Source of the DNA: Cacajao melanocephalus
Lineage: Eukaryota > Chordata > Mammalia > Primates > Pitheciidae
NCBI GenBank assembly: GCA_963573385.1
Contig: CAUYLG010076802.1
Location: forward strand, 1-64,000
DNA length: 64,000 bases
Direction of reading: 5' to 3'
This document shows positions 1 to 11,945 of this stretch, one piece after another. The notes beneath the pieces were generated by a model. The model saw only the letters and a program-made list of their open reading frames with translations, did not search any database and was not told the origin of the DNA. The position numbers were made by a program, and so were the translations under genes. How positions within the stretch are numbered: the first letter of the stretch is position 1; every line of letters starts with the position of its first letter.

Positions 1-116
1 GCTTGAACCCAGGAGATGGAGGTTGCGGTGAGCGGAGATTGCGCCATTGCACTCCAGCCTGGGTAACAAGAGCGAAACTCTGTCTCAAAAAAAAGAAAAG
101 AAAAAGAAAAAAAGAA
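1..116 (+). mobile_element. Alu SINE, 3' part of right monomer, cut by window edge
   Basis: The window opens inside the right monomer of an Alu in sense orientation. The Alu end (cactccagcctgggtaac, gcgaaactctgtctc) is followed by an A-rich tail interrupted by G (about 88-116). The 5' part lies outside the window, so the subfamily cannot be judged. Confidence 0.95.
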
Positions 117-2029
117 GCATAATATAAATATAAATTGTAGGTAGAAGCATAATTCTTTCAACTTCAACATTAACTAGAGTTCACTATTTGTTTATTACTA
201 ACTTGTTTTTTAATAATTTATTTTTTACTGTTTTGATGTAAAATGAAATCTTAGTCTTAATTTTGCATTCACCAAGTTTTGACAAATCCATATACCTGTG
301 TAATCCAGCCCTTTTCAAGATGTAGAATACCATTACTCCAGAAATTTCCTTTAAGCTTGGCCAACTAAAACTTTCAGCTTTTTGGGACATGGATTGTTAC
401 TAAACCAGGCCTCCTTCATTATACTTGACCAAATGATCATTCTACCCTAAATGCGTGTCTTTATAATTGTTCAGTTTTGCACTCACCACGATGAATGATC
501 AGAAATTTGCTAATACATACCAGAAAGTAGATGCACCATAATAGGCTAAAAGCTTCAGTACCCAAAGTGTACACCCATGTTGAGTCATGCCAAGAAAACA
601 TCACACACTAAACACAGACCAAACCCACAGTCCCCAGGAAACAAGGGGACGTACAAGCAGCCTCACATCCATCCCTTCTGATTCCTTGCAACTCCAGCTC
701 CCACACAAAGTACATGTGAATCATTCTGATAATAATCCCATGACATAGTTGTCATCTCAAAGAACAAGCCTTTCCAACCTCCTGCCCTGGCTGATTCTGA
801 CCACACCTCACTTGGCAATATATGCATTTGGCTTCCACCTGCCATAAGTCAAGGAAAAATATCAGGCAATGGTGGAAAACAAAATCCAGGAAAATACTCA
901 CCAAGAAAAAGGAGAAAGCAATCATTTGCCTTCAGTTATGGGGAAGGACATTTTAGGCTCAAGTGGTGAGAAATATTGGACAGTGTTTCAGTCTGAATCA
1001 CAAAACCATGTTCCAGATGAGGAAGGCAGGTTTGGGGAAGAACAAATAGAAATCTCTCGCCTGATGAGCCAAACTAGAAAACATTTCAAAAACAATTTCA
1101 CATATTTGAGATATTAACTATGAGAGTAATTGGGACATAGGTTTGTCTTTTATTATTTGAGAGCTGCTAAGATTATGATACCTTGCCCATATGTCACAGC
1201 TGATGAAGCTTTTGTGCTTCACAACTTAGATTCTACCACTAACATCTCACTCACCAGACCTGTAAGAATGGGTGATGGCAGATTTCTTTAATCATTAGAG
1301 CTGTGTAATAATTAAATGGTTTATTGCTAGAAGGTTCCATATTTCATGACTTCATGATCACATGACTCTCTAGTGACCAGATTTTCCAAGGTGAGTTTAG
1401 GTCATTTTCTTTTGCTAAATAAAAATATGAGACCCAGAGATAAAGAATATTCAAGAATTTGTTATTATTTAGTACATTCAACAAATGTATGTATTTATAT
1501 ATTTACTTCTGGCCTCTTTTTCACACATCGACAGAGTTATGCTTTGTAGAATAATAATTTGCGAATAATACCATTTCGCTGCTGTTGCACATTTATGGTG
1601 TTTCCAATTTCTTCATATGACAGGTATTGCCACAATAAATAACAAGGCATAGAAAGCCTTCTCTCTACGTTGGGTTATTACTTAAGCATAGATCGAGCAG
1701 TATAAACTTTTAATACCCTTGAGCAACATAATAAAATCCCCTTCCTAAAAGGTTGTATCAATTTACAAACCTATTTTTAAAAGTCTCTGAGTGTCTATTT
1801 CACTGCACCCTTACCAGCACTGAATGACGGTAATATATTGAACATGTCAAGGTTGAGTAGCGTATGCAGGTCCAGGCTGGATATTACCAGCTTTGGAGAA
1901 TGTTCTGAAACAGGCCCTGATCCATAGGCTTAGCTGGGTGAACTTTAAGGTCTCAGCTAACCTTTTATGACTGTATTTGCAATCAAATTTTAATTTTGAC
2001 ACAGCTAGTTATTCTCTGGTTGGTTTAAT
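117..2029. other. Single-copy-like AT-rich DNA, no gene seen
   Basis: I recognise no repeat family, exon or RNA gene here. Short open frames (for example 869-1117 on the plus strand) have no recognisable domain and are of the length expected by chance. Confidence 0.5.
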
Positions 2030-2180
2030 CATAGAGCAATTATTTTCCATTAAAAATATGCAGAAAATGCCTTAATTAGTTCATATGGAAGATATTGGTA
2101 AAATCTTTTGGTTTTCAAGATTTTTTGAAGACTAAAGTGAAAGTGCTTACAATGAATTGATTTAAGATGGAAATTATTTT
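2030..2180 (+). repeat. Copy A of a diverged local duplicate (partner 4549-4700)
   Basis: This stretch and 4549-4700 share a long colinear series of words in the same orientation: atagagcaa, tattttccat, aattagttcatatgg, agatattg, atcttttggttttca, attttttgaagac and gcttacaatgaatt. The copies are about 2.5 kb apart and clearly diverged. The pair may be a local duplication or two copies of an old interspersed family that I cannot name. Confidence 0.6.
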
Positions 2181-2357
2181 TACTGTTTAGGTATATATGT
2201 GTGTGTATGTATATATCGAATATATATATATATCTATATATGTAGGTGATTAGATAGATTTGCTTACAATGAATTGATTTAAGATGGAAATTATTTTTAC
2301 TGTTTAGGTATATATGTGTGTGTGTGTATATATCGAATATATATATATACATGTAGG

Positions 2358-2372
<15 letters not shown>
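2145..2372. repeat. Two-copy tandem duplication, about 117 bp unit
   Basis: Unit 1 (2145-2261) and unit 2 (2262-2372) begin gcttacaatgaattgattta and end gtgattagatagattt. They differ mainly in the length of an internal TA/TG microsatellite (about 2191-2242 and 2308-2350). The bases tgctt occur at both outer ends, at 2144-2148 and 2372-2376, as expected for a microhomology-mediated duplication. The unit contains the outer edge of the adjoining MLT1 LTR, so it arose after that insertion. Confidence 0.93.
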
Positions 2373-3068
<696 letters not shown>

Positions 3069-3334
3069 AGTATGTATCTCCAATAAAAATGTGGTGTTGG
3101 GATAATAGTTGAACAATACTAAAGCATATCTCTTTGAGTATAAACTATCAAGTTGATTGTTTTCAGTCTCAAGTGTTTTTCTATGACTTCTCAAGTTTTC
3201 CTCTAGGTCACCAGGTGGGATGGGAGGCCAACTCTCTAAGTCAGAAGAGGTAAGCAGTTAGTACTGAGGAGTGGAATTTTTTCCCATTTTGTTCCCTTCA
3301 AATTCAGGATTAATGCTAAGACCTTGTTATGGTT

Positions 3335-3805
3335 ATCTAGTGCTGCATAACAAATCATCCCAAAATTTAGTGGCTGAAAACAACAGGAATCATTTTATTA
3401 TTTGTCACGGTTTTTGTGGGTCAGGGATTTGAGCAGGACTTGCCTACGTGATTTTGGCTTGAGGACTTTCACAAGGTGATAATAGATGAAAGTTGAAACT
3501 GGAGCAGAGGAGCAGAAGTGGCTGGAGCAGCAGGAACTGGCCGGGCATCTCTTCCTCTCTAGATATACAGTCTCAGGGCGTCTTCATGGGGCCTTTCTAC
3601 AGGGCTGATTGTGCTTCCTCACCACATGGTGGCTCAGGGCCGTCAGACCACCTTCATGGTGTCTCAGCACTCCAGCACAGTGTCCCAGCACTCAAGATAG
3701 AAGCTGCATCATCCTCTAGGGCTTAGCCTCTAAAGTCATGTAGCCTCACTTCCTCAGCATTCTGTTGGTTATAAGTGAGGCACAAATCACTCCAGATTCA
3801 AAGGA
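3335..3805 (-). mobile_element. Old LTR-like repeat, antisense (MaLR/ERVL type, family unsure)
   Basis: The words tgctgcataacaaatcatcc and tagtggctgaaaacaacag, then gtgggtcagg and accacatggtggctcagg, mark an abundant mammalian repeat. The complementary orientation ends ttgttgttttaagccact and is seen at 13210-13770. Another antisense copy lies at 10753-11262. I am not certain of its database name. Confidence 0.62.
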
Positions 3806-4230
3806 AGAAGAATTAGACTCCATCATTTAATAGGAACATGGCAAGATTCTAGAAGAGCAAATGGGATATGAGTTACTGTTGCGTTCATCTTTGAAAACAC
3901 AATCTGCTACAAAGCCCCCTCATGGAACACCCAGATCTGAGAAAGGAGTGCTTTTCACTGAAGTCTCTGTGGCTAGTCCCAGTGGAAATGTAAACGGTTC
4001 TGGGTACCTCCTTCAATTGAGATGTGTGAAAAAATGTGGAAGCTCATCTTTGGAAGAATAATCACAGAAACTAGCTTTATTTATCCTGGGTAAGAGCTGT
4101 AAGAAGATACGGGATCACTATCCCAGCACATGTGAAGGAAAGGAACAGGCTTGTCCTGGGCTGCTCCAGAGGGTGAGTGATACAGGGTTTTTCATGGACC
4201 TGGAGAAACTCAGAGGCTTCTTTGGCTGAT
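3806..4230. other. Single-copy-like spacer
   Basis: I recognise no repeat or gene here. A 66-codon open frame at 3861-4061 has no recognisable features. Confidence 0.45.
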
Positions 4231-4497
4231 CACTTTTTTTTTTCTCTTTTTCAGCTTGATTGAAAAACGAATGACAAATACAAGTTGTATATATTCAAGG
4301 TATACAATGTGATGCTTTGATACATTGTGAAATTATGACCTCAGTCAAGGTAATTAAGATATTCATCACTTCCTGGAGGTATCTTTGTGTGTGGTGAGAA
4401 TACTTACAACCTACTCTCCAAAAATTTCAGGCATACAATCCATTGTTATTAACATAGTCACCCTGATGGATAAGCGATCTCTTGACTAGTATAAATA
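4231..4497 (-). mobile_element. L1M 3'-UTR fragment, antisense
   Basis: A poly-T start (about 4231) leads into gtatacaatgtgatgctttg, then tcaaggtaattaagatattc and aacatagtcacc. This is the typical antisense 3'-UTR of middle-aged L1 elements, also seen at 38590 and 59926. The element is severely truncated. Confidence 0.75.
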
Positions 4498-4710
4498 GAG
4501 CAAGCATTTTCCATAAAAATATGGAAAATAAGCAAGTGTTTTCCATAAATAGAGCAAGTATTTTCCATAAAATATTACTAAAAATACGCAGGAAAGGCCT
4601 GAATTAGTTCATATGGCAGATATTGATATAATCTTTTGGTTTTCAGAATTTTTTGAAGACGAACGTGGGCATGCTTACAATGAATTCATTTAAAAGTGAT
4701 ATCAGTTTTA
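4498..4710 (+). repeat. Copy B of the local duplicate, preceded by short tandem and inverted repeats
   Basis: The segment 4549-4700 pairs with 2030-2180. Just before it, the motif agcaag.attttccataaa occurs three times (about 4500, 4531 and 4551). There is also a perfect 10-bp inverted repeat, attttccata at 4506-4515 and tatggaaaat at 4520-4529, with a 4-base loop. Confidence 0.62.
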
Positions 4711-4834
4711 CATGCTCTGCATACAATTTTCTTTTTACGAGTATCCTGTGGGTTAAAATATATCTACAGAGCAACCGCTCCTAACAAAAGGAAACTTCAA
4801 ACCATTAGACTTGGTCAGATAAATGAATACTGGA

Positions 4835-5005
4835 GGGGCAACTTACTCCTGTTCATGCCTTAGTTTCCTCATCTGTGAAATGGTGATATTAATAGTACTA
4901 ATCATATTCACCTCATGGGGTGACTGTAAGAACAAAAGGATTTAATTTTAGTGTTTAGAGGAGTGCCTCACGTGTGGCGAGTACCCTGTAGATGCTCATT
5001 AAATG
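4835..5005 (+). mobile_element. MIR SINE
   Basis: It carries the diagnostic MIR core ttagtttcctcatctgtgaa, then tggtgatattaatagtacta, tcatggggtgactgtaag and the end gatgctcattaaatga. Confidence 0.78.
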
Positions 5006-5199
5006 AAAGTTTGAAAACCGTGAAGGGGCCTCTCCAAGAACGTCATGAATGGGCCCTTTGTCTGGGTCATCACAAGCAGAGGCTAGAAGTGATACATTCT
5101 GTTGAAGAGATTGCTCATGGAGTGACCACTCCTTCAAAAGAAATTCTAAAAATCTAAGACTTGAAGCTGCCGTCCCCCACCTGCTGGGTGGTGTTTGAT

Positions 5200-5346
5200 G
5201 GTCTAGACTGGAAGTTCGCAAACTTTTTCTGCAAAGGGCTGGGTAGTAAATATTTTAAAATTGTGGGTCATCCAGTCTTTGTCACATCTATTCAACTCTG
5301 CCATTGTAGTGTGAAAGTAGCCATGAATGATCCGTACCTGAATTAA
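5200..5346 (+). mobile_element. hAT-type DNA transposon fragment (MER/Charlie group)
   Basis: The words gcaaactttttctgcaaaggg, agtaaatattttaaaattgt and caactctgccattgtagtgt match a common non-autonomous hAT family. The far terminal repeat is missing. The exact family name is uncertain. Confidence 0.62.
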
Positions 5347-7790
5347 ACGGGCTGTTGTGCTGGGCTGGGGCCACAGCCCATAGTTTGTTGCTGCTTCTCT
5401 AGATCCTGCGGGGCCTGAGCAAGTGAACTGGAAATAAGGTGGCTGTTGAGGGGGCTGAAGAGCAACCGGAAGTGAGAAGGGAAGGGAAATCGGAGTAGCA
5501 CCCCTACAATGACACCTCCTTCCTGGGGTGAACTCACTCAGACATTGAACAGGTTATCTGCAGAGATGACTGAGACACTTGGAGCCGTGCACCTGCAGAG
5601 ACACAGTGGGGACCATGTTAGAAATGGGAGAAACAAGTCATTCATTCTTACTCTGTGTTTCATTATTGTATCGCAAGGGCTTTGAAAAGAAAGCTGAGGC
5701 TTTCATTTTCCTGTGAATCAGTTCCAAGCCCCTGGAACAATGCTGTCCGTTCTGTGGATGCCCAGCAAGCCCTTGTGACTGTCTTTATTTCTTCACCTGC
5801 AATAAGATCCCCCCAGGCCCATATGGAAACGTAAATGTTCATGAGGGACTAATTCAGTGAGACTCTTCCAGGGGAAGTTTAGTCCCCCTGGGAAGTGATT
5901 ACACACTGATGGAATTTTTGTACACTGGATGGAAAGATGATCTTTGCCTCTTGGCTGTGTCACAGTAATAAGTGGGAGACTGATTATTTCTAAGAGTGCA
6001 GTTCTTCTCGGCACTGATAAGAATGGAATGCAGCGCTACCATGGAGATTCGGGTCACTAATTAGTCCCAGAAGCCTCTATGCCTTGAATCACTGTTATAT
6101 TAATTATGCATCAAATTAGAATGTTTGCAAAGGCTCAAAGCCAACTGTACTGCAGAACCCGGTGACGGCATGGAGAGATCAAGGACTGTCCCGCCCAGCA
6201 CACGGCAGGGACCAGCAGACAAAACCACGCGGCCTGCCTGAGCATGTAGTGACCCCGCCTGATCTCTGATACAGCTGTTGGCAGCTCCTGCCAGAGAGCT
6301 TGTTATCGGCACAGGGTGAACAAAAGAAGGAAAGGAAGAGAATGATGGTCTCCCCTCAGTTCCACAATCTAAGCTCTACTGCATTAATACCCAGCTGAGA
6401 AAAGGCACAGAACAATCATTTGGACACTTTATTTCCATAGTAACAAATAGAAGATTTTTCCAGATGTTTGCTAACATCATGGAGATAACATGTCTGGACC
6501 ATTGTCTGATGTTCAGTTTTTATAGCTGGGGAGACATGGCTTTAGCTTTGGGTAAACTATTCTATCTCTTCTTCCTCTTCCTCTGACTCCTTCTCCTTCT
6601 TGCGTTCTCCATGAACATAAAACCAAAATATACTTGATGCTGGGTTGTAAAATAAACAGATGATAAATAGCAGTCTCTGTGACTGTTGGGTTGTAATTCC
6701 ATCGAGGGCTGGGGTTGAAGTCATAAACCACAAGAAGTGAAGCGTGACCCACAAATAGCCTTCAGGATGGAATTACAGCCCCATAATTCAGAGTGGACCT
6801 TTGAAAAAATAATTCCTAAACTTACTTTAATTTGGGGAAAGAGACACAACAGTGTTGACATCTTCTCTAATCAGTTCATCAGTAGACAAATTACTTCTCT
6901 TTGTTAATCTGATGGTATTTATTAACATTGGGGTGAGCACCCGATCTGTTTTCTAGGAGGTTACTGTTGAAACCAGGTAGCAGTTGCCCAAACAGAACCA
7001 AAGAAAGAAAAACTGGAGTCTCGAAGTAAGAAAATTCTCACCACAGATGAAGGTCAATGAACATGAGGTGAGGAGAGACATTCATTACTTCAGGACTGAT
7101 GAGAAACATTGATTCCTGACCACAGGAGTAGTGGCCGAGTTTGAATTTTGCGTGGAGTGTGGCGTAAATTCCATCCCTGTTTGGCATCTTACTACTTCTC
7201 TCAATGTCTTTGCTATTTTCAAAACTGATTCTGCTTGATTTCATAATTCATTAAAGCAAGTTGATCTCATACAGCCCAAGAGTTATGGGCTATTTCATGA
7301 TGGTTCTTGCATGATGAAAATAAATTCTCACTTATTACAGAGAAAATAAACCAAATCTGACAATTCTGTAGAAGGTGGATGTTTAAATGGCAGTTTCTTG
7401 TGATCATAAATTAAACCATCAAAATCCCATAAGGTTTCTCTGCAGCCTAGACATTGAATAAAACAACAAATGTGCAAGGGCTAGCAAATGGTTCAAATGG
7501 TAAGGGCTTAATACATGGTCATTCAGTGCCGTAATTTGTACCATAAATATCAGAAATTCGTTACGTGCTTGTGTGTTATTAGTTACTTCCTCAATGAGGC
7601 CGAAGACATGAGGAGAATAAGGGTCTCATTTGATGTGTTGTGCCTTTCCACATAGAGAATGCAGGATATTATTTAAAACAGAATCTACAGCATGAAGAAA
7701 ATAAAAGCAACAGAAAACAACAATTTAATATAAACTATTAGGCCAAAATGGACAAATAATATGATCATTTAAAAGTCAAGCTTATTGAGG
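5347..7790. other. Single-copy-like DNA with ATTA-rich stretch
   Basis: I see no gene or clear repeat. The part around 6050-6140 is rich in homeodomain-type ATTA/TAAT cores (actaattagtcc, attaattatgcatcaaatta), the kind of composition often seen in developmental enhancers. That is only a compositional hint. Confidence 0.4.
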
Positions 7791-7799
7791 TATAATTTG

Positions 7800-9660
7800 C
7801 AGATAGGCTTTGTGTTTAATTTGCTCCTTCTTTCCTACTTTAAGGTGGAAACTTTGATTTGAGATATTTCTTCTCTTTCAAATACAAATATTTAAAATTG
7901 TGAATTTTACTTTAAGTACTGTTTTAGCAGCAACACACACATTTTGATATGTTAGGTTTTTATTTTCGCTTTGGATTTTTAAATTTTTCTTGTGGTGGAG
8001 TTTGAAGATTTAACAATAGAAGACAGAAAACAAATATTTCTGTTATTGATTTCTATTTTAATTTTGTTATGATCAATGTGCTTTATATGATTTAAAGTCC
8101 CTTAAATTTATTGAGCCTGATTTTTTAACCTGGATATAATCTTTCTTTGTGAATGTTGTGTGTGCATTTGAAAAGAATCTGTGCTCTGCTATTGCTGGAT
8201 AAAGTATTCTATGACTGTCAGTAAAGACAATGTTCAGTGGCTCCATTTATCTTCTATGTTTTTCTGTATACTTGTATATCTGAGAAAAGGATGGTGAAAT
8301 CTCTATCACTGTGAATTTGTCTCTTTCTCCTTTTGGTTCTGTCATTTTTTGTTTTATTTGTTTTGACGTTGTTACGTATTAGGTGCATACACATTTGGAA
8401 TTGTTATGCACTCATGTTAAACGGAGTCCTTTCTTGTTATAAAATGGCTCCCTTTAGCCTACATAATAATATGTGTTCTGAGGCCTACTTTGTGTGATAT
8501 TAGTTACAGTCATTCCAGATTTCTTTTGCTTAAATTTGCATGGTATTTTTTTTCATCCTCTTTGTTTTATCTGTATATTTATACATAATGTATATTTCTT
8601 GTAGACAAATATATGTATGTCTTGCTTTTTAAAATACAGTATGACAATCTGCTTTTTAAATTAGAATGTGAAGAATTTTCTCTAATATTTCTTATAATGC
8701 AGGTCTGTAGTTTATAGATCCTGGCAGCTTTTATATGTATAAAAATATTTTCTCTATTTCTAATTCACTCTCTATTTTGCCTTCATTTTTAAAAGATAAT
8801 TTTCCTGGTAATTTTATGATGGCAGTTCTTTTATCAGCACTTTAAGATATGCATCCATTTTCTTTTGGTTTGCATATTTTCCCATAAGAAGTCTGCTGTC
8901 ATGCTTGCTTTTATTACTTTAAGTTGTGTCTTTTATCTCTGGCTGCTTTTAAGATTTTCTTTTTATCTCTGATTTTTAACAATGTGATCATGATGCAATT
9001 TAGCATATATTCCTTTATTTGTATTCTGCTTGGGTTTCATTGAGCTTTGTTGACATATAATAGTTTTCACTAAATATAGATAAACTTCTAGCTATTATTA
9101 TTTCTTCATCTATCTTCCCTCTCCCTTTCTGGGACTCTAATTATACATGGTAGACAGGCTTGATGTTGTTCCTTAGACACTAGATACTATTTTTGTTTTT
9201 GTCCATCTTTTTTGTTTCTCTGTACTTAACTTTCGATATTTTCTATTGCCATGTCTTCAAGTTCACTGATCCATTCTTCTGCAGTTTCAAATTGGTAATG
9301 AAATTGTCCAGTATATTTTTTGTTTTAGATAATATAATTTTCATCTCTATAAGTTCCACTGTGGTACCTCTCTCTCTTCTTTAAAATATATTCCTCTCTG
9401 CTTCTCATAGTGCTCATGTTTTCCCTTCTTCTTGAGCATATTAAGCATTTTTATGATAGTTATAATAGCTGTTTTAAAATTCTTGTTTTCTAATATCGAA
9501 ATTTTTGTAGTTTCTGTTTCATTTGAATTTATCAGCCTTTTCTAGGTATGGGCCATATATTTCTGCATTTTCACATACCTGGTAAGTTTTTATTTGATGC
9601 CATGTATTGTGAGATTTTTACACTGTTGTGTGTGGATTGTCTTATATTCCTTTTAATAGT
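7800..9660 (-). mobile_element. Old L1 (L1M/HAL1-like), antisense, ORF2 start back through ORF1
   Basis: The plus strand reads T-rich with L1-antisense words: ctgttattgatttctatttt, tctttctccttttggttctg, ggctgcttttaagattttct, ttctattgccatgtcttcaa and tatttgatgccatgtattg. The order runs from the ORF2 N-terminal region through the inter-ORF and ORF1 regions towards the 5' end, so transcription would be leftward. All frames are broken. It ends at the palindrome at 9647-9693. The same part of an L1M lies in opposite orientation at 16640-19510. Confidence 0.7.
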
Positions 9661-9693
9661 GCTGGACTTAAAGTCCAGCACTATTAAAAGGAA
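9647..9693. repeat. Perfect palindrome: 23-bp arms, one-base centre
   Basis: Left arm 9647-9669 and right arm 9671-9693 are exact reverse complements around base 9670 (inner part gctggactt / aagtccagc). It sits at the junction between antisense L1 sequence on the left and sense L1 3'-UTR-like sequence on the right. Confidence 0.97.
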
Positions 9694-9699
9694 CACCTG

Positions 9700-9885
9700 A
9701 CACCTCGTCAGAACAGTGATTGCCTTTGGGAAGTAGTAAGATTGATGTTCAAGGTAATTGAATGGCTCTATATCTAGATCTGGGAATTGGTTACACACTT
9801 GTGTGCTTGCTACAAAACTCATCCATATATACACACTTACAACATGTGCATTTTACTCTAAGTAAATTACTAAACAAATTATAAA
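9700..9885 (+). mobile_element. L1 3'-UTR fragment, sense
   Basis: The words cagtgattgcctttgggaag, ggttacacacttgtgtg, aaaactcatcc and gtgcattttactctaagtaa follow the sense 3'-UTR of old L1 elements. The orientation is opposite to the L1 immediately to the left. Confidence 0.62.
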
Positions 9886-10082
9886 ATGTTATATGTGACC
9901 ATTTAAAAATTTTGAAATAGTACAATTACATGAAAAGTAACAACTAAAAGTCCTATCTCTCTCCTGCTCAATTGCACTACCTCTTCATTTTTCCCTCTTC
10001 TCCAGAATCTTACCATTCATAAATCAGTTAAATCATTTTCTATATCACCTTCGAAATCCTTATTTATGAATTTACACATTTA

Positions 10083-10170
10083 GCATCATGGTTAAGATCA
10101 TAGGCTCTGGAAACAAGACTGCTTGGGACAGAATCATGGCTTTACTACTTAGTAGGTAGTAGGTACATTT
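10083..10170 (+). mobile_element. MIR SINE, 5' half
   Basis: The words catggttaagatcataggct, ctggaaacaagactgcttgg and catggctttactacttagta are the MIR tRNA-related head and start of the core. It is cut by the adjoining L1. Confidence 0.72.
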
Positions 10171-10174
10171 TGCA

Positions 10175-10755
10175 TAGTTTTGAACATCATACAAGTAGAT
10201 GTAAAATGCATTTCTGCATTTGACTTCCTTCCCTTCAATGTCATATTTTTGAGGTTCATTGATGTTAGTTATATCAATAGTTTATTCCTTTTTCTTTTAT
10301 CCAATTATATTTATCATTTTATAAATACAACACAATTTTCTTATCTGTTCTCTGACTGCTAGACATTTGGATTGTATCCAGTTTGGGCTATCATGATAAA
10401 AGCTGCTGAAAATATTCTTGTACAAGTTTTTAGTGGACACATGTTTTTATTTCTCTAGTGTAAATATTTAGGAGTGAACTTGCTGGGTCACAGGATATGT
10501 TTAAATCTATTTTTTAAAAAACCCTCTTTTTATTTAACATTGCTTTCAGCAAAGTGTAAGAGTTCCTGTTCTTCTACATCCTAACCAACACTTGGTGTTT
10601 ACATTTTAGCCATATAATAGGTGTGTTTTGATATCTTTTGTGATTTTAGCTTTCGTTTCCCTGATTACTAATGATGTTAATCTTTTCATGTGCTTATTGA
10701 TCATTTATATATCTTCCTTTGTTACATATTTATTCAAGTCCTTTGCCTATTGTTC
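10175..10755 (-). mobile_element. Old L1 (L1ME-like) ORF2 3' part, antisense
   Basis: Words such as cagtttgggctatcatgata, aagctgctgaaaatattctt, gagtgaacttgctgggtcac, actaatgatgttaatctttt and caagtcctttgcctattgtt are the antisense C-terminal ORF2 region of an old L1. A parallel copy is at 49190-49866. Confidence 0.72.
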
Positions 10756-11262
10756 TGTTATATAGTGCAGTGTAACACAGATAACCCCATAACTCATTGG
10801 ATTAAATAATAATTTTAAATTTTGTTTATAAATCTTCCATTTGGGCAGGATTCAGTTTGAACAGCGGATTTCTGCTCCATGTGGCATCAGTTGGAGCAGC
10901 TCGACTGGGGCTGTGTGTTCTCCTCCTCACATATAGCTCACATACATGCCTGGCAAGTTGATGCTGTCAGCAGGAAACTTAGCTAAGGCTGCCAACCAGT
11001 GGCACTTGAGTCTGTCCATTTGATTGCTTGGACTTCCTCAAGTATGGGGGCAGTGTTCTAAGGATGTGTGTTCCAAGAGAACAGAAGTAAATACTGTACA
11101 TTTCTTAAGGTCTTGACTTGGGCACTGGGTTAGCATAACTTCCATCATACCCTGTTGGTCAAAGCAGTGCAGAATTCACTCAGATTCACAGGGAGAGGAC
11201 ATACACTCTGCTTCTTCATGGGGGGAATAAGACCACAGTTAATCTGCCGTAGTTCATCCTCT
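10753..11262 (-). mobile_element. Old LTR-like repeat, antisense, second copy
   Basis: The words gtgcagtgtaacacagataa, gggcaggattcagtttgaac, gctccatgtggcatcagttg, ttggtcaaagcagtgcagaa and ttcacagggagaggacatac follow the same family as 3335-3805. It is more complete than that copy and carries the trailing part. Confidence 0.72.
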
Positions 11263-11640
11263 GATTGGACTGCATGGTTGAAATGAATGATTTGCATCCA
11301 TCCCATGTAAAAAATAGAATCAGTTTCTCCTAAGACCTATGAAAGTTTTATGCCTTGCTCTCTAGCTTTTATTCTCCAATCAAACTTGAAGCTCTTAAGA
11401 AAAAGTCAGTTACGTGTGGATCTCATCTCTTAAGTTTTCTTCTTATAAAGGTAATATCAACTGCATTTCTGTTTGCTTGCAATGCTCTTCAGTGTCTTCA
11501 AATAATTGGTTTTTATATTTTGTACATAGTTTATAATTGCTTTTGGCAAGATTAGTATAATAAAAGCTTCTTCACCTACTGTTGATAACAGAGTCTCCCT
11601 GTATAACATATCAAATATATTTTTAAAATACTTAAAATAA

Positions 11641-11945
11641 GGCTGGGCACAGTAGATCATTCCTATAATCCCAGTACTTGAGAGGCTGAGGCAGGAAGAT
11701 CCCTTGACCTTGAAGCCTGTAGCTCAAGACCAGCCTGGGCAACACAGTGAGACCCTCATTTCTGAAAAAGAAGTACTTAAAAAAACTAGCCAGATGTAGT
11801 GGTGTGTGGCTATAGCCCCAGATACTCAGGAAGCAGATACGTGGGAGGATTGCTTAAGCCCAGTAGTGTAGGCTACAGTAAGCTATGACCACACCACTGC
11901 CCTCTAGCCTAGGCAACAGAGCAAGGCCCTATCTCTAAAATATAT
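11641..11945 (+). mobile_element. Old Alu (J-like), sense
   Basis: It starts ggctgggcacagtagatcat. A middle A-rich linker is near 11764-11785, and the copy ends ctctagcctaggcaacagag followed by a short tail that has become a TA repeat. Divergence is high, as in AluJ. Related sequences acttaaaataa and atttaaaatga flank it as a likely target-site duplication. Confidence 0.92.
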
